64,000 nt of DNA from Xanthostigma xanthostigma (taxonomy: Eukaryota; Arthropoda; Insecta; Raphidioptera; Raphidiidae), in assembly GCA_963575645.1 (NCBI GenBank), contig OY754465.1, positions 41,938,401 to 42,002,400 on the forward strand, in the 5' to 3' direction. This document shows, one piece after another, positions 34,796 to 45,249 of the stretch. Below the pieces are notes generated by a model. That model saw only the letters and a list, made by a program, of their open reading frames with translations, ran no database searches and had not been told where the DNA came from. The position numbers and the translations under genes are program-made. Numbering within the stretch: position 1 is the stretch's first letter; each line of letters opens with the position of its first letter.

Positions 34796-35308
34796 TCCAT
34801 ATGTACAAATATTATAAATGGGAAAGTAACTCTGTCTGTCTGTTACGCTTTCACGGCAAAACCGCTGGGCCGATTTTGATGAAATTTAATAAGGGGATAG
34901 TTTAAACTCTGGGATTGGACATAAACTACTTTTTTTCAAAAATTAACCGGGTTGAGGCTATTATAATTAGTGACACATCTAAAGCAGACGGTGTTTTAAT
35001 ACTACGAATACCAATTATACCACCGGATTTGCGTTTTCAATTTAAAAGATTGCAATTGCCATTAAAAACTGCTTTCAAAATAACTATAAACGAAGTCCAG
35101 GGGCAAACGCTTAAGGTAGCATTCATTTAGAAAAACCATTTTTTTCGCATGGCCAGCTGTATGTGGCTTGCTCACGTGTATCTTTATGTTTTTGCAAAAT
35201 ACGGTATAATAAAAAATTAGAGTCTTGCTTGAGTTTATGAATTTTTTAATCAATTATATCAATTGCATACACTGATTCAATGCGGACGCTGTCGCGAGCA
35301 AAAGCTAG
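34796..35308 (+). mobile_element. Internally deleted Helitron with exact borders
   Basis: It starts A|TC (TC at 34796-34797, 'tccatatgtacaaatatta') and ends CTAG|T (35305-35308, 'gcgagcaaaagctag'), the insertion pattern of Helitrons. The first 120 bases, with 'gtaactctgtctgtctgtta' and 'aaaaccgctgggccgatt', match the 5' ends of common insect Helitrons. These are joined directly to the tail of the Rep-helicase gene, so the middle of the element has been deleted. Confidence 0.85.
34942..35245 (+). pseudogene. Helitron helicase (PIF1-type) C-terminal remnant
   Basis: The ORF from 34915 reads through a helicase tail: 'IPIIPPDLRFQFKRLQLPLK' then 'TINEVQGQTLKVA' (the late helicase motif with QGQT). 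A frameshift near 35125 then gives 'SHGQLYVACSRVS', the final conserved helicase motif with its arginine. In intact Helitrons this helicase, fused to a Rep nuclease, drives rolling-circle transposition. Here the Rep domain, the Walker A part and most of the helicase are gone and the frame is broken, so it is inactive. It ends about 60 bases before the Helitron 3' border, as expected. Confidence 0.85.
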
Positions 35309-35309
35309 T

Positions 35310-35860
35310 TATTAATATTAGATTCATTAAAAAATTAATAACAAAAAAAAATATGTAGATTTGTTTTGTTTAGTTGTTTAGTTCAACGCTTGGATGAGAA
35401 GTAGATGCAATAAATCTATCATAACTTACGTAAATAAGGTTTTGGATAATAGGAACATATTGTCACTCAAGCTCTCGACAATTAATAGTGCATTTGACGT
35501 GAACATAATGAATTATACTCAAACTGTACGGACACAGTTTCCACCTTCTTGTAATATGCATATTGTCTCTATCATAATTCTAAGTTGAAGTCAGAGATTC
35601 TAAACATTATTCAGCGTATTTATAGTAATATACTTTAGTGCTGAAAACATTATGGTCAATCTTACCTATTTAATATCTGTTAGGTACAACATTTAACCAA
35701 AAAAAAAACTAAAGAAAGACGCAGTTCGGGTCCGAACCGCAAATTTTTCATGAAAACGTTCCCTTTTCGACGCTGCCGTAGCTCTTGTTTTCACTATGTC
35801 AGTTGTAAATGTTGACACATTTTTTGAGAATGCCGAGAATTTACGTTTTTTCATAGTTAT
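35310..35860. other. Stretch without recognisable gene
   Basis: No element ends seen. Its right edge approaches the candidate polyadenylation region of the minus-strand exon below. Confidence 0.35.
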
Positions 35861-35873
35861 AATAAAATTGATT

Positions 35874-35879
35874 TTTATT
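35874..35879 (-). promoter_or_regulatory. Candidate polyadenylation signal AATAAA
   Basis: Minus-strand AATAAA lying about 205 bases after the stop codon of the candidate exon at 36083-36148. Such hexamers are frequent by chance in AT-rich DNA; only its position gives it weight. Confidence 0.3.
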
Positions 35880-36082
35880 AAACAAAAGTATTTTTCAGTG
35901 AATCTTTCATGAACAGGATGCATTTCTGTCAATGACCTTCACTGATTGAATACTTTTTCAGTCTAAAAATTGCTGGTTTATAGAACCTTATTTTAGTGCA
36001 TGTAAATTCTAAATTAATTTCAGCAAAATTTAATTTCAAATTAGAAAAAAGACTACATGTGATATATTTTGTTCCATCCCGA

Positions 36083-36148
36083 TCACGCAAGCTTGGTCTT
36101 CTTCTCTTCAGCCTTCTTGATATCAACAAAGGCTTTTTCAGGTTGATG
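36083..36148 (-). CDS. Possible last coding exon of a host gene (partial)
   Basis: On the minus strand this short block reads HQPEKAFVDIKKAEEKKTKLA-stop; the final 18 residues before the stop are EKAFVDIKKAEEKKTKLA. It is lysine/glutamate-rich and close to 45% GC in strongly AT-rich surroundings, with the stop TGA at 36085-36083. About 205 bases further down is AATAAA (35879-35874), so a short 3' UTR fits. The frame is open upstream to at least 36180, but no convincing splice acceptor was found and an 888-bp MITE lies just upstream at 36257. I do not recognise the protein. It could equally be a processed pseudogene end or chance. Confidence 0.35.
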   Translation of the reverse strand, partial: HQPEKAFVDIKKAEEKKTKLA

Positions 36149-36256
36149 TGAAGTAAGCGGAGATAAACTTTTTTGTTTTAGGCGTATTAACTTACTCCGA
36201 GTGGAAATTTATTTGCGATCCTTTTTCTTGGAATTGTTTCGGTAATAACATTAATA

Positions 36257-37144
36257 AAGGCCCCTTCACACGATGCAGGATTTCCGCTAGCTTGCTTGGA
36301 GTCTAGCAGGCAGCTTTGCACGCTACGCTGTTGGATGTGACGTCACTGATTGGTCCGCTGCTCGCTGTCTTGCTATATTTGGGTGATAGGTTCAGTGCTA
36401 TTTTTTCATGCAGCGCTGCCTGCTAGTTTGATTATAACTATGGAGTCGTATTTTATCACGTGATATCGTCTGACATTCGTTAAATATAGTGTTGTTTAAA
36501 AGTTTAAAAAATGTTTCAAGTGAACAGCGATGGGGCCACCAGTTGTAAAATCAAAATGTAAATGGACTCGGCAAGAAATAAGTGTATGAATTGACGCGTA
36601 CAAAAATGAACCTTCATTATACGCCGTTTCTTCAATAAATTATCACAATAAACATTTAAGAAATGAAGCTTTAAATATTAATCAATTAATGTATCTGATT
36701 CTTTATATTTCAGTTTTATAAGAATATTTCTAAATTTTAGAAAAGGCGAAGAAACATTTTATAGTTAAAAATAAGGCAATAAATACAATAATTTTAGATG
36801 ATTTTTTTTTAAAAACGATTATTATTTTTTATTAAAATATTTTTTTTACATTAATGAATTTCATTCAGTAAATTATACTACAGATAAAGCATATTTTCAA
36901 TCATTATTAAAATCATAGTAGCAATTTGTCTACGAGGAATTATTTCTTGCACAACCATTGCATCAATATTTAACTTTGAAATATAACTGTCAAGTGTTAA
37001 GCAGCGAGCAAGCAAGCGAGCTGCGTGTGAAGCGAAACTAGCAGCGCTCCCTTCCAACCACCAAGCAGGATACCATGCATAGCAGCCTGCAAGACTTCAT
37101 GCAAGCTAGCGAGCACGAAATCCTGCATCGTGTGAAGGGGCCTT
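36257..37144. mobile_element. 888-bp MITE with 'AAGGCCCCTTCACACGATG' ends
   Basis: Left 'AAGGCCCCTTCACACGATGC' is inverted exactly at the right end, and the inner words 'tttccgctagcttgc' and 'gcaagctagcgagcacgaaa' continue the repeat. Subterminal zones on both sides are rich in 'gctgc/gcagc' words. The 83-codon ORF at the right side is incidental. Its ends resemble the shorter AAGGCC MITE family but the interior differs. Confidence 0.8.
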
Positions 37145-38312
37145 AAAATGTGTCGGCTTATCGTTATTTGATAATTTCTAGATAAATCACAATTTACAGT
37201 CTCTATCCCGAATTGGGCATCACTGGCGTACACAAAACATTGTGCCACCTATTAATAATCTCTCTACAGCTCCGTATGTCTGTAATATGTACGTTTGTAC
37301 AAATGCACATTTACATATCATATACAGTGTTTTTAAAAACAAGTAGTTGAAGGATTTAATAAATTTATGAACATTTGTAATATAAAAAGTCACCACCTAA
37401 AATGTACAGTTACATGTTTTTTTACTAATTCATATTTCTAACAATCAGCTGAGAAACGAATTGAAAATTTTACCAATTTTTGGTTGAACCTAAAAGTTTC
37501 AAAATATTTCAACTGTAATTAAATTTAAAATTAAAACTTTCTTCAAAATTATAACAGTAATGTAAGGATTTTACGGAACAGATACCACTTCTAAATCATA
37601 AGAGATACAGATGAGACTACAGTGTTATCATTAAAATCAGCGAGTTTTTTGTCCAAGCATGCTGAGTTTGAAAAATTTTAGAGAGATTGCGAATGTTATC
37701 ATAAACTGCATATTTTTAAAAGTATTTGGTGTGTTATGGACCATGTTAATCGGGGCATTATTTATATTGCCCATCAAAGTGGCAATTTTTCTCACAAATA
37801 AGAAACGAATCCTCCAAATGGGTTACTTACTCCTTAGTTCTATTTATATTTTTAAATCATAAGTGATTAATCTTAGAACTGAAATTATTTTTAATTTGAT
37901 TTTTGTTCAATTGATTTTATCATATCAAAATAATTAACGTTTTAAATTTATATTTATCTAGCTGAAATCGCTTTTTATCTTTAATTTTTGTACATGCCGT
38001 TGATTTTATAGTACTGTTGTTACAGAAAAATAATGTGATTTGTCTTTTATTTACTTTTTTTGTTAATCAAAAGACTAATATTCGTTTTATACTTTTAATC
38101 TGTTGCTACGTACTATTCGTACCTACCTACTATAATGATTTCATGATAATAATGTATGTAAACATTAAAATAATTTAATATTTTTATTATTCTGTCCAAT
38201 AGATGAATGATATTATTTAAAAGCGTCAATTTAATTATTTGAATAGTTTTTGTCACATTGACCTCTCATATCAGGCATTTTTCAAACTGTCCGGACATTA
38301 TGAATAATGTCC
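37145..38312. other. Stretch without recognisable gene
   Basis: AT-rich, one 67-codon ORF (37659-37862) rich in hydrophobic residues without motif. Nothing supported. Confidence 0.4.

Positions 38313-38397
<85 letters not shown>
38313..38397. repeat. (ATT)n microsatellite, about 28 units
   Basis: Uninterrupted trinucleotide run of roughly 85 bases. Confidence 0.95.
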
Positions 38398-38429
38398 TGG
38401 TCCATTACATATGCATTAAAAAATAGCAA

Positions 38430-39390
38430 AAATCTAAATCTTTCATATATTTTTCAATTTGAGAACGTTTGTAGAAAAAATACGCTCATTCATATGAGCA
38501 CAAGCATCTTTTTTGATTTAGAAGTTATGTGGCGACATTCGAATTTTTTCTAGTGAACTTTTGAAAACTTTAATAGTATACAACTTTTAACCAGAAAAGA
38601 TACAGACGTACGCTTGTGCTCGTTGTAATTGAGCATGGTAAGTTTGAAAAAGTTCAGAGATATTTCGATTTTCTTTAAAAAATGCAAAAACCGTAGTTTT
38701 TCATGTATTTTTTTTAATTGAGGACAATTGTAGAAAATATACGCTAATTCCCTTAAACATAAGCACATATCTATATTTTCTTTGGTTTAGAAGTTATTGA
38801 AAGGACCCCGCACGGAACATATGGGAATCGGCCCTCGGTTAAAATCTTCAATACTCGGGGATATTATCCAAAAATCGACGCTGATCAAAAGTCTCCATGG
38901 GCACGAAGTCCGGAAATGCGATCCCGGGGAGTTACTTTTATATATGTATATTACATATGTATATACTGTATATGATATATCTATGTGATGTAGATATGTC
39001 TATAATAGAATATCACAAGGAGACGGGTGCATTTGCTCATTTTCCCTATTTTTTTTTTTTTTATTATAAACAAAGAGAAAAAAAAAGGTGTTTCGACTCG
39101 AAGTCATTAGCACAAAGATACATATTATGACATTATAACAGGTAAGATATACAGGTAAGATATACAGGTAAGTATGTTTCCCTATTTTGATTGCAATAAA
39201 AGTAACTCCCCGGGATTGCATTTCCGGACTTCGTGCCCATGGAGACTTTTGATCAGCGTCGATTTTTGGATAATATCCCCGAGTATAGAAGATTTTAACC
39301 GAGGGCCGATTCCCATATGTTCCGTGCGGGGTCCTTTAAAGATTTAGAAAACTTTAAATGGATACAATTTCTAAGCCAGAAGAGATATTA
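38430..39390. repeat. Tandem duplication interrupted by a fold-back
   Basis: Words such as 'gagaacgtttgtag', 'atacgctcatt', 'tttagaagttat' and 'aaaactttaatagtata' at 38450-38590 recur as 'gaggacaattgtag', 'atacgctaatt', 'tttagaagttat' and 'aaaactttaaatggata' at 38715-39365, the second unit being split at 38799/39338 by the inverted-repeat element. Confidence 0.6.
38800..39337. mobile_element. 538-bp fold-back element with 140-base arms
   Basis: Arms 38800-38940 and 39197-39337 are nearly identical inverted copies, from 'aaaggaccccgcacggaac' at the end to 'ccggggagttacttttata' inside. The 250-base centre is AT-rich with three copies of 'aggtaagatatac'. It interrupts a tandem repeat unit, which proves insertion. 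No ORF explained by it. Confidence 0.8.
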
Positions 39391-39397
39391 TATAGAC

Positions 39398-39739
39398 CAG
39401 CGGTCGGCAACCTTTTGGCTAGCAAGGGCCACATAGTGGCAAATTGAAATAAAGGCGGCCCGCCTTTATTTCAATTTCAATTACAGAAAAAATAAATATG
39501 GTTCTCGTCTGACAGATGAGCATTTGAGAGCTATTCTACGAATTGCAACTACAAACCTGGAAGCTAACATACAACAAATAGCCACTCAAATACAACCTCA
39601 AACGTCACACTAATTTTTGTAAAAGAACAGTTCTATTTTGAAGTTCTCGGTTAAATTTTTAATAATATTCAAATAAAATGTTTTCGAATTTCCTATTAAA
39701 ATTATGAACAAGTGCGGCCCGCACTTGTTCATAATTTTA
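39398..39739. mobile_element. hAT-like end with two internal hairpins
   Basis: Starts 'CAGCGGTCGGCAACCTTTTGG' in hAT style with 'gggccacatagtgg'. Two perfect hairpins follow: 39441-39477 (arms 'aaattgaaataaaggcgg') and 39697-39739 (arms 'taaaattatgaacaagtg'), both closing on a 'GCGGCCCGC' centre. The second hAT end was not identified. Confidence 0.5.
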
Positions 39740-40571
39740 TTTACGTGGGAAAAAATAACCTCAGCACCTACTTAATATAATTTATACGCACCCATAAAAA
39801 AATCCTTCTTTTGATTTAGCGCAGTCGGGTGACAACTATTCTATAATTAGATTAAAAAAATTGATAATATATTTTCCAGAAGTTGATCACCTACAATTTG
39901 AGTACAAGCTATTTTTCTTTATCTTTTATATTAAGCGAGGCTTCGAATAATAAAGGCATAGTATTGACGGACCCTGTATAATATGGTGAAATTCTAGGTC
40001 TGGCTCTTGAATATTTGCTGGTTCATTCCAATGTAATATGACTGGTACGTATAACAAATATATAATTTCGATGGAGCTCTCACCTCTTCCCTTGTCTTAT
40101 TCAGCTTCAGTAACTTACATACGACCACATACAAACATTCTGTGCTTGCATTTTCCTAGCAAGCTTCAATTAATCAATTTATTCAAAGCAATCTTTTGAT
40201 GGATTATTATCGATCGAAGATCGAGGAATTGCTAGTTCTTCATAGTTCATCATAATTAAGGTTACCTATTGTCAGAATTTTTATCCGAAATGCGTCTGGA
40301 ATTGTCGTAAATGTGATGAAGAAATGAAATATCAATCCCTTCACAATTGTTGACTCTTCATCAACAGACATATTTTTCACAGCGTGCGATTTCAGAGATT
40401 TCTTCTTGATTTTAAATAATCTGTTTTCACCTGCTTACACCTGGTAAACTATGGTTTGACAAAATATAAGTAAAAACATTATCCAGAAAATAAAGAATTT
40501 TATTCGAATATCTGATTTTTTTTTCATTCCAGTAATCTTACTCTTTTGTGACTCACAACCAACTAAACTCC
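39740..40571. other. Stretch without recognisable gene
   Basis: Nothing supported. Confidence 0.4.
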
Positions 40572-40579
40572 CTTCCAAG

Positions 40580-41136
40580 CAGCGTTGCCAGACCTCCCGA
40601 TTTTGGCGGGACGTCCCGATTTTTAAATCAAAATTAAATGTCCCGAGCGGGACAGGCTCAGTCCCGCTTTTCGGGGATAACTTTAATAGAAGTTAAATCT
40701 TCACAGAAATATCATGAATAAGTTATTCTTATAAATAATTATTCTCTCATTGTAAGTTGCAATTTGTAACACTCACTCCACAGACTATTGTTTGAAACGC
40801 CATATTTTTCTAATGATTAAAACTTTTTTAATTTTGATTTCTGTTTTTTTTTTTTTTTATTCTGAAGACGAATAAGACTCAACTATTTAACGATAGGGTA
40901 AATCTGATTTAAAATATTATATTTTTATTAAAATACATTTTCTATGGCTAATTTTGCTATCTATTGTCACGTAAACGTAATTTTAATTCAAATAAAAAGA
41001 TAAATAGGTAAGTATTTGAAAACTTCTGATTATATACGTGTTTTTACTATGTCCCGCTTTCAACGAAAGAATCCCGCTGTTTTCACTCAAAGAGTTCCAA
41101 TGGCCCAACTTGGCAAAAAAAAAACTGGCAACGCTG
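40580..41136. mobile_element. Non-autonomous hAT element with perfect 8-bp duplication
   Basis: Ends 'CAGCGTTGCCAGACCTCCCG' and inverted 'AACTGGCAACGCTG' are flanked by CTTCCAAG on both sides (40572-40579 and 41137-41144). Subterminal 'cccgattttggcgggacgtc' and 'gtcccgctttcaacgaaag' words form further inverted motifs. No transposase frame; the 96-codon ORF across its right border is a chance frame. Confidence 0.9.
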
Positions 41137-41144
41137 CTTCCAAG

Positions 41145-42133
41145 TGACCTTATTTGGTCCGTCACTACCAACTGTTACGCTTGCCGCTATTTACACGAAA
41201 TCCCCGTTTTTTCGAAAATTTTTATCGTAAAAAAATGTATCATATTAGTAGACCATGCAGATGCGTTTTCGTATAAAGATGTCCTTTCAAAATTTGTAAC
41301 CGCAACGGGAGACAACGACTTGTTATGAGACATGTGATCGATTGGTCTCAAAAAAAAAACATCAATTAAATAGAACTGAATGATAATAATCAGTTCATGA
41401 TTGTTCCGTGAAACCTGGGCGCTTGGACGCTATGTCATTGATTCTCGTCGTAGTCATAAGTTCGAAAAGTGTGCATTTTTTTGAAAACGAATGTACGGTG
41501 CGATACATTTTCTGCATGCATAACTACATTATTTTTACTTGGTTAATTTTTTCTTCATTTGCAGGTTAGTGTTTCGCTTTTCAAAAATCGAAAGGTGATA
41601 TCCTCCACGTACCTACAGTTCAGCAGCCACGTTCGGTACTCGGGATATCCAGTTTTTATGTACAAGGTCGCCGCTTAAGCGTGTCAATTCAACAATAATT
41701 AATGGGTGAGTGAATAAGTGAGTTAGTAACAAAGAAGTTTTATAAGAGCGCGTTACGTGGCTTAATTTGTATTCATATGCATGTACGTAGCTACTTAGCT
41801 TCTCATTTCATTATCTTGTGCCATTATCTATTTAAATTATCTATAAAACAAACCAATTTAACCCTTTATTCTAATGTTATACCCAAATGTTTGGCGTTTG
41901 GCCAATGCGCAATCACAATTTTGTTTTTACTGGTTATATGTGTAATATTTGACTGAACTTGGCGAAGACTATCCGGCCACAAAACTAATCACGTGTGGCA
42001 TAATGGGGCCATTCCGCTTAACTAAAATTCACATTTCTGATTTAATTCAGCTATTTATTACTGTAAAGTTCAACGTACGTGGTAAAGATTTGATAATAGA
42101 GAATCAGAATTTCATGTCATTTTAAAATTACGT
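41145..42133. other. Stretch with a possible splice-bounded exon
   Basis: Apart from the candidate exon at 41565-41705, no gene or repeat is supported. Confidence 0.35.
41565..41705 (+). other. Candidate 5' exon with splice sites
   Basis: A pyrimidine-rich run ending 'ttttttcttcatttgcag' (to 41564) is a good splice acceptor. The following 141 bases are GC-richer than their surroundings and end 'taATGG|GTGAGTG', giving a strong donor at 41706 directly after an ATG at 41702-41704. This would be a mostly untranslated exon whose start codon is split from the rest of the gene. No downstream coding exon was found before the fold-back at 42134, so the call stays weak. An alternative is an open 37-codon frame from 41565 to a stop. 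Confidence 0.25.
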
Positions 42134-43324
42134 GTTTACTAACCATCGACCACTTAGGTAGCAGTTTTATTCTCGAAAATCGATTAATTAATGAAAACAT
42201 TGTTTCTTTATACAGAAAAAATTCACGATCATTGTTTTTTAGTATTTTTAAGGTTCCGTCTGTCACAGTTTATTTTCTCCGAATTTAGTGTACGAAAAAA
42301 GTTGAAATTTGGTAAATGACCCTATCACGAATTTTAAGCGTAAATAAACGAATTCCTATTTTTAGGGGACAAATTGGAAATTAAAAAAAAAATCAATTGC
42401 ATCATGTGACGTGTCAAACGAAAGGGATCGTTATGAGAAATACAAATATATTTTTTTACAATTTTAAAATGCACAGTTTAAATTATATTAAAGAAAATAG
42501 ACGAAAATCGAGCATCGCTTCTTATCTACGAAACTACTAAGCCTGAAATTTTGAATCAAATAGTAGGGAATATAGGGCCTCACTCATTGTTAACAAGAAA
42601 ACATAAACGAAATTCCGAAGTCTTAAAGTTCTTACGGAAAATGGAATGGTACGGAACCTCTCCATGCGAGTTTGGCTCGCACTTACCTGTTTTTTCTACT
42701 TGATAGTATAATTTTACAAGTATTCGTATAATCCAATCGACTTATAAAATTATACTATCAAGTAGAAAAAACAGGTAAGTGCGAGCCAAACTCGCATGGA
42801 GAGGTTCCGTACCATTCCATTTTCCGTTAGAACTTTAAGACTTCGGAATTTCGTTTATGTTTTCTTGTTAACAATGAGTGAGGCCCTATATTCCCTATTT
42901 GATTAAAAATTTCAGGCTTAGTAGTTTCGTAGATAAGAAACGATGCTCGATTTTCGTCTATTTTCTTTAATATAATTTAAACTGTGCATTTTAAAATAAT
43001 AAAAAAATATATTTGTATTTCTCATAACGATCCCTTTCGTTTGACACGTCACATGATGCAATTGATTTTTGTTTTAATTTCTAATTTGCCTCCCAGAAAT
43101 AGAAATTCATTTATTTACGCTAAAAGTTCGTGATAGGGTCATTTACCAAATTTCAACTTTTTTCGTACACTTAATTCGGAGAAAATAAGCTGTGATAGAC
43201 GGAACCTTAAAAATACTAAAAAACAATGATTGTGATTTTTTTCTGTATAAGGAAACAATGTTTTCGTTAATTAATCGATTTTCTAAAATAAAACTGCTAC
43301 CTAAGTCGCCGATGGTTAGTAAAC
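42134..43324. mobile_element. 1.19-kb fold-back element with arms of about 580 bases
   Basis: Left arm 42134-42716 and right arm 42745-43324 are inverted copies along their whole length around a 28-base loop. Examples: 'gtttactaacc' pairs with 'ggttagtaaac', 'gttccgtaccattcc' with 'ggaatggtacggaac', 'acttgatagtataatttta' with its inverse. The inner 150 bases pair almost perfectly, the outer parts with scattered differences. No coding frame. It could fold into a very long hairpin if transcribed. Confidence 0.85.
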
Positions 43325-43532
43325 TGGCCGAGGCGAAGCCGAGGTCAACAAAGGTGTGATCTTAGGCTTTCTTACTTTACTTCCCGTGGTGTGTATAGTA
43401 TTTTTTTGCTCGACGTAGGCAGGAAGAGGCAATTTTGTTTAGCGCAGCGGGACGAAAGTTGACGCTTTCTGCCCGTCAAGCAAAAAAGCCCTTTTTTTCG
43501 ATTTTTTCAACAATAAGTAAAAAAAACACTAA

Positions 43533-43819
43533 AAATTGTTCAAATCGGATGGCATTCGAAATTTATACTGTCCTAAGTACAAATAATACTGGGTATCAAT
43601 GCCATCTGATTTCGATTAAATTTACTCCTATTTAGCCATCCCCCAAAACTCAATAACAATAACAATAATGCCATACGCTGCATAAAATTGTTATTTTCAT
43701 GAGTTTTGGGGGGTGGCTAAATAGAGGTAAATTTAATCGAAATCGGATGGCATTGATACACACTATTATTTGTACTTAGGATAGTATAAATTTTGAATGC
43801 CATTCGATTAGAACAATTT
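43533..43819. mobile_element. Fold-back element, about 287 bp
   Basis: Arms 43533-43650 and 43699-43819 pair nearly throughout ('aatcggatggcattcgaaat', 'tagccatcccccaaaactca'). Loop about 48 bases. Non-coding. Confidence 0.8.
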
Positions 43820-44754
43820 GGGGTCACTTTGGCCGCTACCAGGGGGCTCTGTACCACTCAAAGGCCCAGATTACCACTCGCCATCCGGTTGCCTGCCGAC
43901 ACTGGATTGACGTGCCATTGCTTTGAATAACATAATTCATTATCGATATTTTGAATGATCATTCGCTTATACTGTAAAAGTAAATAAAACGAAATTAAGA
44001 ATTGCCAAGTTTGCGCATCATTCATAATTGATAATTCGAATGATCATTCGATTATAAAAAAACGATTATTTCGATTATTGAAATATATCGGTTATGCCCA
44101 ACACTATCAGCAATACTTTCTGTTGTTTGTCACTTAGCGGTTTAAGTGATGTTTTTCTCCCCCCTCTCTTTTATATCGCGTTGTACATTTCGTTATTTTT
44201 TGTGTACAGTTGGTCGTACGCCTGTCCGCTACGGTAAAACAGTCAAATTGAAAGTAAGTTGAATGAATAAAACTAAGTTTTTTTTTTCGCTCGTCAGCTA
44301 TGGTATGTACTTGTGGGTAACAATACCACGTCTTCTTCCAATGTGGCCCAGGGAAACAAAAAAATTGGACACCCTTGATCTAGATAATATTTCATTTTTC
44401 CTAGAATAGCTATTTTGAACACGCTTTGTATTTATTTTGAAAAAGAAAGGAAGCTTATAAAAGTAAAATATTTACAAAAAGGTGCATACATTTATAGTAT
44501 CATGGATGCTGTATTCAACCAAGTGGTAATAATATTAACACAGTGTTTCCTCTGAAGATATGTTCCATCCGGTTTAAGTTAATTTGTGCACATATTATAT
44601 ACGTAATATAATTTGTTGCAATAATGCCTGAAGGCATTCGTAATGCTATTAGCCTGTATTATCATTCTGTATAGATAAAATTATCTACTCTCGGTAATTT
44701 TCACCTCGTACTTTTTAAACGACTATCGATCATATCTGAAAACGTTAAAGTCAA
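43820..44754. other. Stretch with possible hAT remnant
   Basis: No gene. 'aatgtggcccagggaaac' to 'ggacacccttg' (about 44338-44378) resembles a hAT end on the minus strand, but no partner end or duplication was found. Confidence 0.35.
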
Positions 44755-45249
44755 ATAATAGTATATTGTGCGATTAGTGAGAGAAGGAGAAGATTCCATG
44801 AGCGTGAAATTTGCCGCACGAGCGTAGTGAGTGCGGTAACACGTGAGTGGAATATTCTCCTTCGATCAATGGTCGCACATAATACTTTATTCAACTAGCA
44901 CGAGTAATATGTAATCCGGGAAAAATAATAAATCACTTCATTGATTGACGTACCCACCGCCTTCGATGCACACAAGATGGCCCTGACTTTCGCTAAATTG
45001 CGATGCTGTTTTCATATATACAAATCGCTATCGCGTTCCTATTGGTCCAGAAACTATGCAGTAATAATTCATTACCGTACAGTTTCGGCTCACTACCGCG
45101 TTCCTATTGGTCCAGAAACTATGCAGTAATACATTATCGTACAGTTTCGGCCCATTATTAGCACTCTACGCGTCAACATGTAGTAATTTATTATTTCTCC
45201 CGAATATAGCAGGGCCCCGAAATTATATATCACTCACGCGTGTTGAATA
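44755..45249. mobile_element. Compound fold-back element, copy 2
   Basis: Matches 34415-34782 at both sides. Its left inner arm is partly replaced by 'acgtacccaccgccttcgat' type sequence, and a segment 'ccgcgttcctattggtccag' plus 'aaactatgcagtaat' is tandemly duplicated (about 45030-45130), so the hairpin is broken here. Confidence 0.7.

Noticed and set aside
38313..38397. CRISPR-like or regulatory repeat
   Set aside because: It is a plain ATT microsatellite with no spacers.
44338..44378. hAT terminus on the minus strand
   Set aside because: Only about 40 bases resemble a hAT end and neither a partner end nor a duplication was found; mentioned only in the region note.
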